64,000 nucleotides of DNA from Robiginitalea myxolifaciens. Its GTDB lineage: Bacteria; Bacteroidota; Bacteroidia; Flavobacteriales; Flavobacteriaceae. The position numbers were made by a program, and so were the translations under genes. Within the stretch, counting starts at the first letter, position 1, and each line of letters starts with the position of its first letter. The notes under the pieces are model-generated. The model searched no databases, was not told the DNA's origin, and saw only the letters and a program-made list of their open reading frames with translations. Positions 43,872 to 51,994 of this stretch are shown one piece after another. Where the stretch lies: assembly GCF_900115205.1 (NCBI RefSeq), contig NZ_FOYQ01000001.1, positions 1,019,240-1,083,239 on the forward strand, written 5' to 3'.

Positions 43872-44477
43872 ATGAAAAGCAGCGCCTTTAATCCCAACAT
43901 GCAAGAAGAAGATCTGGCCAGTAAAATCACCTTTGGCCTGGAGCGGATTTCCGAGGTATTCAAAACCTTACTATGGGCAAAAGCCAAAGTCGTTGGGCTG
44001 AGTCCCATTCAAATACAGATCGGTTTATTCGTAGCCTATCATCGGGCAGAACTTTGCAATGTGAGCCATTTGGCCAAGGAGTTCAATGTCACCAAGCCTA
44101 CAATCAGCGATGCTGTCAAGATCTTGAATAAAAAAGGCCTTATTGATAAAGATTATTCTGCCTCAGACCAGAGGAGCTACACGCTCCAATTGACAGATTC
44201 CGGCAGAAAATTGGTTCGGGAAGTCGGAGATTTTGCCGATCCATTAAGGGATTTAATTGGCCACAAAGATGAGGCGGAGTTAAGCCGTTTCTTCACGACC
44301 CTGAGTGAACTGATCTATAGTCTGAATCGCACAGGCGTATTGACCGTCCAGCGGACTTGTTTCGGATGTAAATTCTATGACAAAGAAAGTGAAGAAGATT
44401 ATTGCAAACTGCTGCAAAAAAAATTGAGCAATTCGGATATTCGCCTGGATTGCCCGGAATTTGAAAACAGGAACTAA
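43872..44477 (+). CDS. MarR family regulator with C-terminal Cys4 motif
   Basis: 201 residues. Winged helix-turn-helix at about 60-115 (N-V-S-H-L-A-K-E-F-N-V-T-K-P-T-I-S and the wing D-Q-R-S-Y-T-L-Q-L-T). After the last dimer helix come C163-x2-C166-x11-C178-x15-C194, enough to hold a zinc ion or an iron-sulfur cluster, so it may sense metal or oxidants. Three near-identical palindromes lie before it and before its neighbour. A longer frame from 43800 would place the operator inside the coding part, so I take the ATG at 43872. Confidence 0.85.
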   Translation: MKSSAFNPNMQEEDLASKITFGLERISEVFKTLLWAKAKVVGLSPIQIQIGLFVAYHRAELCNVSHLAKEFNVTKPTISDAVKILNKKGLIDKDYSASDQRSYTLQLTDSGRKLVREVGDFADPLRDLIGHKDEAELSRFFTTLSELIYSLNRTGVLTVQRTCFGCKFYDKESEEDYCKLLQKKLSNSDIRLDCPEFENRN

Positions 44478-44575
44478 TATTCCAGCCAAGCTGCATTGCA
44501 TTTACATTCTGGTATCCTATTCAAAATTCGCCCGAACGACAATTTTACTTAGCTTTAAGCTAGTTAACCGATCTC

Positions 44576-46360
44576 ATGGCCAAGCCAACCTCCAAAGCCC
44601 TAACCAGGTTTCTAAAATGGCGCTATAAACATATCAGCCACAAGACGTTCATTCAATTAATGAGCGCTGTGATCGGGTTGCTTGCCGGGCTTGCCTCGGT
44701 TACCCTGAAGAATTCCACTTATTTTATTCAATCCCTGCTCGATCGCGGCGTGCTTTTCCTGAGCAAGGAACTCTATTTTATCCTCCCGGTAGTCGGGCTT
44801 ACCCTGGTGTACCTCTATGTAAAATATGTGCACAAGGAGAAGCTGGAACACGCGGTTTCTTCCATCCTGTTTTCCCTATCACGTAAAAAAGGAATCATCG
44901 CTTCAAAACGCATCCTCACCCCTCTGGTTACCGCCCCGCTTACCGTCGGATTCGGGGGTTCCGTGGGGCTTTTAGGACCTGCCGTTGCCAGTGGTGCCGC
45001 AATCAGTTCCAACGTCAGCCGCCTGCTGCATATCGGGGCGCGTGACCGCAACCTGCTCATAGCCTGTGCCTCGGCCGGAGCCATCGCCTCCATATTCCAG
45101 GCACCTATTGCTGCCATTATTTTTGCGGTGGAGGTCTTCAGCCTGGACCTGACGATGCTCTCCATGCTTCCCTTGCTCCTGGCCTCCATTTCCGGGGTCC
45201 TGACTTCTTACTTTTTCCTTGGGGATGAAACCCTTTTCAATTTTGCCCTGAAGGATACCTTTCAGGTAAAAGATAGTTTGTATTACATCCTCCTGGGGGT
45301 GGGAACTGCCTTTGCCTCCGTGTATTTTACGCGGATGTACTTTGGGATCCTCAAACTCTTTAAACCACTCAAAAGTCCCAAATACAGGCTCCTGGTAGGC
45401 GGGCTGGCCATCGGCGGAATGCTATACCTGATACCTCCCTTATACGGGGAAGGTTTTGGTTTTATCAATCACTTGCTCGAGGGAGATCACCGGCAGGCGT
45501 TGGGCGTTACCCCTTTTGACGCCTACGTCGACAATATCTGGGTAGTCATTGCCTTGCTCTCAGGCATCACGCTTTTCAAGGCCATTGCGATGACGACAAC
45601 CTTCGCCGCGGGGGGTGCAGGTGGGATTTTTATCCCCACCATGGTCATGGGTAGTGCCCTGGGCAATGTCTTTGCCAAAGTGTTGAATAACCTGGGCCTG
45701 GGTATTGAAGTCAGTGAATCGAACTTTACCCTGATCGGGATGGCGGGACTGATCTCCGGGGTTATCCATGCCCCGCTCACCGCTATATTCCTGATTGCAG
45801 AGATTACCGGGGGTTATGAGTTGTTTGTGCCCTTGATGATTACGGCGGCCATTTCCTTCCTGATTACTCGGAATACCATGGCCCATACTATATATACCCG
45901 AGAACTCGCCCGAATCGGAGCCCTGATCACCCACAATAAAGATCAGGCGGTACTCACCATGATGGATCTGGACGAGGTAATCGAAACCAATTTCAAAGCG
46001 GTTACCCCGGAGATGACCTTAGGGGACATGTTGCATCAGAGTGTGGCCAAATCGAGCCGAAACCTATTTCCAGTGATCGACAAGGAAGACCGGCTATTGG
46101 GCATTGTGTTGCTGGACGACATACGCGAATTCATGTTCGACATCAATATCTATGACAAAATCCGGGTTGAATCCTTTATGATCCGCCCTCCGGAACAGAT
46201 ATTCTACGGTAGGGATTCGATAAAATCGGTCATGAAAAAATTTCAGGACAGCGGAGCCTGGAACCTCCCTGTAGTCAGGGACGGCCGGTATCACGGCTTT
46301 GTTTCTAAATCCAAACTCCTTACGGCCTACCGTCGGAAGTTGATTACCTTTACCCGCTGA
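44576..46360 (+). CDS. ClC chloride channel/transporter with CBS domains
   Basis: 594 residues: about 440 of ClC membrane core and a C-terminal pair of CBS domains (about 455-510 and 530-590) that may bind adenine nucleotides. Core motifs are G-G-S-V-G-L-L-G-P (127-135) and A-P-I-A-A-I-I-F-A-V-E-V (176-187). At the position of the gating glutamate (E148 of E. coli ClC) stands L133, and at the internal proton glutamate (E203) stands V187. Loss of both suggests a passive anion channel rather than a Cl-/H+ exchanger. It is followed after 19 bases by a small membrane protein. Confidence 0.92.
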   Translation: MAKPTSKALTRFLKWRYKHISHKTFIQLMSAVIGLLAGLASVTLKNSTYFIQSLLDRGVLFLSKELYFILPVVGLTLVYLYVKYVHKEKLEHAVSSILFSLSRKKGIIASKRILTPLVTAPLTVGFGGSVGLLGPAVASGAAISSNVSRLLHIGARDRNLLIACASAGAIASIFQAPIAAIIFAVEVFSLDLTMLSMLPLLLASISGVLTSYFFLGDETLFNFALKDTFQVKDSLYYILLGVGTAFASVYFTRMYFGILKLFKPLKSPKYRLLVGGLAIGGMLYLIPPLYGEGFGFINHLLEGDHRQALGVTPFDAYVDNIWVVIALLSGITLFKAIAMTTTFAAGGAGGIFIPTMVMGSALGNVFAKVLNNLGLGIEVSESNFTLIGMAGLISGVIHAPLTAIFLIAEITGGYELFVPLMITAAISFLITRNTMAHTIYTRELARIGALITHNKDQAVLTMMDLDEVIETNFKAVTPEMTLGDMLHQSVAKSSRNLFPVIDKEDRLLGIVLLDDIREFMFDINIYDKIRVESFMIRPPEQIFYGRDSIKSVMKKFQDSGAWNLPVVRDGRYHGFVSKSKLLTAYRRKLITFTR

Positions 46361-46379
46361 TTCTAGTTACCTCTCCATA

Positions 46380-46652
46380 ATGAACGCCTCAAAAAAGAAA
46401 CTTCGCTGGCTGGTCCTATTCCTGGTTATTGGATCCCTGGCTTCTATAGCATATGGCTATCAATTGCTCGATACCGAAAAAGAGCTGGCCCACCGCTTTA
46501 TCGGTGTCGGGGTAATCGGGCTGTTCCTGGTAGCTATGCCCGTATTCCTATTCTCGGAAAGCAGGGGGAAACAGATGAAAGACTATATGCTTACCGACGA
46601 AAATCTGAAGAAGATGCGGGAAAAAGAACGCGATTCTGCTGATAATCAATAA
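46380..46652 (+). CDS. 90-residue two-helix membrane protein
   Basis: Two membrane helices (about 8-27 and 38-58) and a charged C-terminal tail (L-K-K-M-R-E-K-E-R-D-S-A-D-N-Q). It lies 19 bases after the ClC gene and is probably made from the same mRNA. No family recognised; it could be an accessory of the channel. Confidence 0.65.
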   Translation: MNASKKKLRWLVLFLVIGSLASIAYGYQLLDTEKELAHRFIGVGVIGLFLVAMPVFLFSESRGKQMKDYMLTDENLKKMREKERDSADNQ

Positions 46653-46738
46653 TTTTTACCGATTTGTTAGCGTTATTCCAAGAGGGGGGAAGAAATTCCC
46701 TACCTTCGCAACTCTTATTTATTTATAATTTTTTTTAA

Positions 46739-46933
46739 ATGACTGGTACAGTTAAATTTTTCAATGAGTCCAAAGGTTATGGATTCATTACCAACGATGA
46801 CACCGGAAGGGACATCTTCGTTCATGCAACCGCACTCGACGGGTTGCAACTCAATCAAGGAGACAAAGTAGAATATCAGGAAACTGAAGGACGTAAAGGA
46901 ATGGTTGCGGCCGACGTGCACGTAATCGGTTAA
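46739..46933 (+). CDS. Cold-shock protein, CspA family
   Basis: 64 residues, a single cold-shock domain with RNP1 K-G-Y-G-F-I and RNP2 D-I-F-V-H-A. It binds single-stranded RNA and DNA and melts RNA structure. It has a leader of at least 30-40 bases after a TACCTTCG -7-like element near 46701-46708, and its own terminator. Confidence 0.95.
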   Translation: MTGTVKFFNESKGYGFITNDDTGRDIFVHATALDGLQLNQGDKVEYQETEGRKGMVAADVHVIG

Positions 46934-46955
46934 GATATATTTTATTTTGAGTACA

Positions 46956-46986
46956 GGCGCCGGGTAAATCCCGGCGTTTTCTGTTT
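46956..46986 (+). terminator. Terminator of the cold-shock gene
   Basis: CGCCGGG, loop TAAAT, CCCGGCG, then TTTTCTGTTT. Confidence 0.8.
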
Positions 46987-47010
46987 ATAGCGGCAGCTAC
47001 TGTTTGCCTG

Positions 47011-47472
47011 CTAATTCAAGTTCCGTTTGCGTATAAAGAAACGCTTGAGCATCTCCGAGGCCTCTGCCTCCATAACACCAGCGGTGAGCGCTGTCTTCGG
47101 ATGCAACCTCCCCCCCATAGCAGAGAACCCACGTTGCGGATCCGATGCGGCATAGACAATTCGGGAAAGCTGACTCCAGTACAAGGCTCCGGCGCACATC
47201 TGGCAGGGCTCCAGGGTTACGTACAAGGTGCAATCCGTTAAATACTTGCCTCCCAAATAATTTGATGCGGCCGTAATGGCCTGCATTTCTGCATGTGCCG
47301 TAACATCCCGAAGCTGCTCGGTAAGGTTGTGGGCCCGGGCAATTATCCGGTCGCGGACCACTACTACCGCCCCTACCGGAACTTCATCTTTTTCGTATGC
47401 CGCCTCAGCTTCCTGCAGAGCGCGCTGCATAAAATAACGATCGTCGAGAACCAAATCCATCAGGACAAACAT
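47011..47472 (-). CDS. tadA: tRNA adenosine deaminase
   Basis: 153 residues. Zinc and active site H-A-E-M-Q near residue 65 and P-C-Q-M-C-A-G-A-L near 95-103, plus E-V-P-V-G-A-V-V-V near 30. TadA converts A34 of tRNA-Arg to inosine. The ATG at 47472 or the one at 47460 are both possible. Divergent from dxs with about 50 bases between starts. Confidence 0.93.
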   Translation of the reverse strand: MFVLMDLVLDDRYFMQRALQEAEAAYEKDEVPVGAVVVVRDRIIARAHNLTEQLRDVTAHAEMQAITAASNYLGGKYLTDCTLYVTLEPCQMCAGALYWSQLSRIVYAASDPQRGFSAMGGRLHPKTALTAGVMEAEASEMLKRFFIRKRNLN

Positions 47473-47522
47473 ACAATATTCCCTTACCTTTACCGCTGGA
47501 ATCCGCTTGTCGCCCTGTGCAG

Positions 47523-49289
47523 ATGAAACTTTTAGATCGCATCGAAAATCCCTCGGACCTTCGGAAACTTCCCGCTGAATCGCTCGTGGATCTTTCCCGG
47601 GAACTTCGTGAATTCATTATCGATGTGGTGGCAGCCAAGGAGGGGCACCTAGGGGCCAGCCTGGGTGTTGTTGAACTTACCCTGGCCCTGCACTATGTCT
47701 TCAATACCCCGGAAGATCGCCTGATCTGGGATGTAGGGCATCAGGCCTATGGCCACAAAATCCTTACCGGCAGACGCAAAGATTTTCATACCAATCGCCA
47801 ACTGGGTGGAATCAGTGGCTTTCCCAAACGCTCGGAGAGTCCTTACGATGCTTTTGGGACCGGGCACGCTTCCACCTCGATTTCGGCCATTTTAGGAATG
47901 GCCCTGGCCGCCCGTTTACAGGGAAAAACAGCACGCCAGCACATTGCCGTGATCGGCGATGCCTCCATTGCCGGAGGAATGGCTTTTGAAGCCCTCAACC
48001 ACCTTGGGGTGAGTGACACCAATGTCCTGATCATCCTCAATGATAATACCATTGGAATTGATCCCAGCGTAGGAGCCCTGAAAGAATACCTCAGCGGTTC
48101 TAAAGATATTGGCAACGGGCAGGGCAATCTGTTCGAAGACCTCAATCTATACTACGAGGGACCTCAGGATGGTCACGATTTACCGGGACTCATCAATACC
48201 CTTCAAAAACTCAGCGAACGCAAAGGCCCCAAACTCCTGCATATAACTACGACCAAAGGAAAAGGACTTAGACAAGCCGAAGAGAATCAGGTCGTTTACC
48301 ATGCCCCTGGAAAGTTCGATAAGCACACAGGCGAATTACTTCCCAAACATGCCGAACCCGGTATGGGCCCAAAATATCAGGATGTGTTCGGGCATACCTT
48401 AGTGACGCTGGCAGCATTAAATCCCGACATTGTTGGGATAACCCCGGCCATGCCTACAGGCAGTTCCCTCAAGTACCTGATGGAGGCTTTCCCGGATCGC
48501 GCTTTTGACGTGGGGATTGCCGAGCAACATGCAGTGACCCTTGCTGCCGGGCTAGCTGCTGAGGGCCTGATTCCTTACTGCGCCATCTATTCCACTTTTC
48601 TGCAACGCGCTTACGACCAGCTTATCCACGACGTGGCCCTGCAGGAATTACGGGTGGTGTTCTGCCTGGATCGGGCAGGACTGGTTGGACGCGATGGTCC
48701 AACCCACCATGGGATTTTTGACATCGCCTACCTCCGATGTATCCCCAACATGACCTTGATGGCCCCGATGGACAATCGGGAATTGCGGAATATGCTCTAT
48801 AGTGTACAGGCCGAAGATTTTGGAACAGTGGCCATCCGCTACCCGCGGGGCGCCAGTCAAAATCCGGATTGGGAACAACCCTTTGAGGCAATCCCGAAAG
48901 GACGGGGACGTAAGCTCAAAGCGGGCAACCGCATTGCCGTATTGAGCCTTGGCCCCTGGGGCCAGGACATCGCCAAAATCCTTCCGGATACTAAAGATCC
49001 GGATGCCTTTGGGCACTACGACATGCGCTTCGTCAAACCCCTGGATGCAGATTTACTCCGGGAAATTGCTGCCGATTACGAGCAAATCGTTACCCTGGAG
49101 GATGGTTGCAAGGCTGGTGGTTTCGGATCCGCCGTTCTGGAATTTCTCAATAGCATCGGCTATAAAGGAAATACTACGATCTTGGGCCTTGAGGACTCCT
49201 TCCCACCTCACGGGGCTACCTCGGAATTACGACACTTACAAAACCTCACACCCGATAATATTCAAACGACCTTAAACCAACTAATTTGA
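47523..49289 (+). CDS. dxs: 1-deoxy-D-xylulose-5-phosphate synthase
   Basis: 588 residues. Thiamine diphosphate site with G-D-A-S-I-A-G-G-M-A-F-E-A-L-N near 148 (other phyla usually have G-D-G there; the Ala form is common in Bacteroidota) and N-D-N, then the transketolase domain with I-A-E-Q-H-A-V and D-R-A-G-L-V-G-x-D-G-P-T-H-H-G. It makes the first committed C5 unit of the non-mevalonate isoprenoid pathway, which feeds the carotenoid genes in this window. I take the ATG at 47523 over a GTG two codons upstream. It overlaps the next gene by one base. Confidence 0.96.
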   Translation: MKLLDRIENPSDLRKLPAESLVDLSRELREFIIDVVAAKEGHLGASLGVVELTLALHYVFNTPEDRLIWDVGHQAYGHKILTGRRKDFHTNRQLGGISGFPKRSESPYDAFGTGHASTSISAILGMALAARLQGKTARQHIAVIGDASIAGGMAFEALNHLGVSDTNVLIILNDNTIGIDPSVGALKEYLSGSKDIGNGQGNLFEDLNLYYEGPQDGHDLPGLINTLQKLSERKGPKLLHITTTKGKGLRQAEENQVVYHAPGKFDKHTGELLPKHAEPGMGPKYQDVFGHTLVTLAALNPDIVGITPAMPTGSSLKYLMEAFPDRAFDVGIAEQHAVTLAAGLAAEGLIPYCAIYSTFLQRAYDQLIHDVALQELRVVFCLDRAGLVGRDGPTHHGIFDIAYLRCIPNMTLMAPMDNRELRNMLYSVQAEDFGTVAIRYPRGASQNPDWEQPFEAIPKGRGRKLKAGNRIAVLSLGPWGQDIAKILPDTKDPDAFGHYDMRFVKPLDADLLREIAADYEQIVTLEDGCKAGGFGSAVLEFLNSIGYKGNTTILGLEDSFPPHGATSELRHLQNLTPDNIQTTLNQLI

Positions 49290-50410
49290 TGCACAAAACC
49301 GGAATCTGGCCGGCTAACAAGCTCCTTTACGCGCTCCTGGGCGTACTACTGCTTAGCCTGAGCAATGTCCGCGCTCAGGATAGTCTGCGAATAGATATAG
49401 ACAGTCTTCCAATTTCAGAAACAACCATTATCCGGTCTACCCAATATCCGGTCAAGATTATTCCAAGGGGGGTAACGCTGCGTGTGCCGAAGATCAGTTT
49501 TAATGAAACCAAACCCTTGCTCAAGCGAATCAAACGCTTCCGAATCCCTTCTTTCTGGGAACGGGAAAACGAACTGGACATCCAGATGAGCGAGGTAGCT
49601 TTCGTAAACTGGAACGCGGGGGGTGATAACGCCATCTCGGCCATCGGCAAGCTATACTTTGCCCGGAATTATAAGTTTCGCTACTTCCAATGGGACAACG
49701 ATCTGGAACTGCGCTTTGGATGGAATGCCCAGGAGGGCAGGCAATGGCGTAAAACCGATGACGCCATCCGGTTCAGCAGTACCATCGGGTACCGCAGGGA
49801 CACTATTAGCAACTGGTTCTATTCTGTAAAAATGAAGTTTAATACCCAGTTTGCCGATGGTTTCAAATACCCCGACCGCAGCGAACCTATTTCACGTTTT
49901 ATGGCTCCCGGTTACCTATTCCTGGGTGCGGGTACCTCCTATATCCCGGAAGGGAAAAAATTCAACCTCTACCTTTCCCCTTTTACCTTCAAGGGCACCT
50001 TTGTGCTGGATCAGGAACTCGCCAACCGCGGGGCATTCGGGGTCCGCAGGGCCGAAACAGATGCCATGGGGAATATCATAAGTCCAGGGGAAAATCTCTT
50101 TGCGGAACTCGGGTTCCTCCTGACCCATAAATGGAACCTGGAGGTAGCCAAAAATATAGCCCTTGAACATAATATTACCCTATATGCAGATTATCTGCGG
50201 GTTATCGGAAATGTGGATGTAGACTGGGTACTCAAGTGGAATTTTCAGGTCAATGAATACATCAATGCGACCTTGCTCACCCACCTGATCTACGACGACG
50301 ATATCCTGTTTGACCGGGTGATTGCCGACGATGGAACCGTCATAAACCCGGGGGCACCCCGCACGCAATTCCGGCAGCAGCTCGGTATCGGGATCAATTA
50401 CAAGTTTTAA
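49289..50410 (+). CDS. DUF3078 outer membrane-like protein
   Basis: 373 residues with a Sec signal ending V-R-A-Q, a region rich in basic residues (about 50-95), and a DUF3078 domain (about 100-373) rich in alternating strands, beginning F-V-N-W-N-A-G-G-D-N and ending G-I-G-I-N-Y-K-F with the terminal aromatic of outer membrane barrels. Role unknown. The ATG overlaps the dxs stop (TGATG), so it is coupled to dxs. Confidence 0.88.
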   Translation: MHKTGIWPANKLLYALLGVLLLSLSNVRAQDSLRIDIDSLPISETTIIRSTQYPVKIIPRGVTLRVPKISFNETKPLLKRIKRFRIPSFWERENELDIQMSEVAFVNWNAGGDNAISAIGKLYFARNYKFRYFQWDNDLELRFGWNAQEGRQWRKTDDAIRFSSTIGYRRDTISNWFYSVKMKFNTQFADGFKYPDRSEPISRFMAPGYLFLGAGTSYIPEGKKFNLYLSPFTFKGTFVLDQELANRGAFGVRRAETDAMGNIISPGENLFAELGFLLTHKWNLEVAKNIALEHNITLYADYLRVIGNVDVDWVLKWNFQVNEYINATLLTHLIYDDDILFDRVIADDGTVINPGAPRTQFRQQLGIGINYKF

Positions 50411-50448
50411 GTCAACAGGCTGGCAAAACACCCGGAATTCAAGGCTCC

Positions 50449-51801
50449 TTAGAGCTGTTTCCCTAAAATTTTGTTGTGTAAATGCACGGCCGCTCCATCG
50501 GACAGGGAGGCAGTAAAACTACAGGCTTGCATGAGGGCCTCATAAAGGGATTCCGGGACTGCCGTATCCATGGGTTCCGGGAGGATTTGCAGGATCAGCC
50601 GATCGTAGGCGGTGTTTTTTCCTTCGAGGCGGCGGGTAAGGGCGCCCGTTACTACATCGAGAATATCCGAGAGAATGCGATAGCCCGAAATTTCCTTTTC
50701 GACGACTTCTGGCGCCTGGTAGATTCGCTCCACACTTAAGTCCAGAATATCGCGGAGTTGCGCTTTGTAGGCACTGCGGTCCAGGAGGGAATCTGAAAAT
50801 TTTCCTGCGAGGATGGCTTCTTCCTCTTCCATAAAAATGCGCACTGCATCCTGCACCAGGGAATTGATGGCAATGGCCCTCAGGTAACCCAGGCGATCCC
50901 GTTTACCCCCTATGCTGCGATATTTCTCCGAATTGATTTTACCGGAGACTAACTTAATCAGGAATTCCAGGGCGTAATCCTCCGAGATGAGCCCAAGGTT
51001 TATACCATCCTCAAAATCGATTATGGAGTAACAGATATCATCGGCAGCTTCCACCAGATAGGTAAGCGGATGACGATGCCAGGCCCGGGCTGCGCCCGAA
51101 AAATTACGCTCCAATAACCCCAGTTCCGTGGCCACCGACTCAAAATCACCAGCTTCCGACTGGAAAAATCCAAACTTTTTTGAAGCGATGTGTTTATCGG
51201 GTTTATGAGGGAGGGACTGCTTGGGATATTTCATAAAAGCACCCAGGGTAGCATAACTCAGGCGCAGGCCTCCGGGCACCCCTTCGCGGGAAGCGGTAAG
51301 TAAGTGATAGCCGTGGGCATTCCCCTCAAAACGTACCAGGTCCTCATATTCCGGAGGTGTTAGTTGCCCTTCGAAACGTCTCCCGGGACCGTGGTCAAAG
51401 AAGGAACCGATAGCTTTTTCCCCACTATGTCCGAATGGTGGGTTCCCAATATCGTGGGCCAAAGCAGCCGCAGCCACTATTGCCCCGAAATCATTAAAGG
51501 TATACCCATGCGTCTGGGCCAAAGCCGGATATTTTTTAAGGAGTTCTGTCCCGGCCAGCCTCCCCAGGCTGCGCCCAACAACACTGACTTCCAGGCTATG
51601 GGTTAAGCGCGTATGGACAAAATCGGTTTTCGATAGCGGAATTACCTGAGTTTTATCCTGCAAGCTCCGGAAATAATGGGAAAAGATGATGCGGTCGTAA
51701 TCCACTTCAAAACCCAGGCGGGTCGGATCCTGTTCAACCCTGAGTCGCTTGTTCTTATCGCCCTGCCGTCTTAGCGACAGCAGCTGCTCCCATTCCATCA
51801 T
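50449..51801 (-). CDS. dgt: Deoxyguanosinetriphosphate triphosphohydrolase
   Basis: 450 residues of the HD superfamily. Metal-binding residues are seen in R-L-T-H-S-L-E-V near 64 and A-H-D-I-G-N-P-P-F-G-H-S-G-E near 110. It splits dGTP to deoxyguanosine and triphosphate, and related proteins protect against phage by draining dNTPs; nothing nearby suggests a defence locus. I start at the ATG at 51801, which is followed at once by a second ATG; the longer frame opens with TTG. Confidence 0.93.
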   Translation of the reverse strand: MMEWEQLLSLRRQGDKNKRLRVEQDPTRLGFEVDYDRIIFSHYFRSLQDKTQVIPLSKTDFVHTRLTHSLEVSVVGRSLGRLAGTELLKKYPALAQTHGYTFNDFGAIVAAAALAHDIGNPPFGHSGEKAIGSFFDHGPGRRFEGQLTPPEYEDLVRFEGNAHGYHLLTASREGVPGGLRLSYATLGAFMKYPKQSLPHKPDKHIASKKFGFFQSEAGDFESVATELGLLERNFSGAARAWHRHPLTYLVEAADDICYSIIDFEDGINLGLISEDYALEFLIKLVSGKINSEKYRSIGGKRDRLGYLRAIAINSLVQDAVRIFMEEEEAILAGKFSDSLLDRSAYKAQLRDILDLSVERIYQAPEVVEKEISGYRILSDILDVVTGALTRRLEGKNTAYDRLILQILPEPMDTAVPESLYEALMQACSFTASLSDGAAVHLHNKILGKQL

Positions 51802-51866
51802 TTTCACTCGAATTTGCCGCAAGATAGCCCTTTTGTAAGGCTTGACCTACCGGATGCTGCCTGCAG

Positions 51867-51903
51867 TTAACATTGTCTTAATCCCGTAACATTTTTCTAA
51901 CAC
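51867..51903 (+). promoter_or_regulatory. Direct heptamer repeats before the TonB receptor, Pho-box-like
   Basis: TTAACAT (51867), TTAATCC (51878), GTAACAT (51886) and CTAACAC (51897) form two pairs, each with an 11-base period (7 bases plus 4). Response regulators of the PhoB/OmpR class bind such arrays. The array is about 92 bases before the ATG of the TonB receptor in a cluster with a phosphate transporter. Confidence 0.35.
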
Positions 51904-51994
51904 AAAGGCAAAGAAGGTTTAAAAGACAGCTAACCCGAACCTTACAACACCTTGCGTTCTTTGCGCCGGTACTAAGTATAGCTAAACTAATTCA

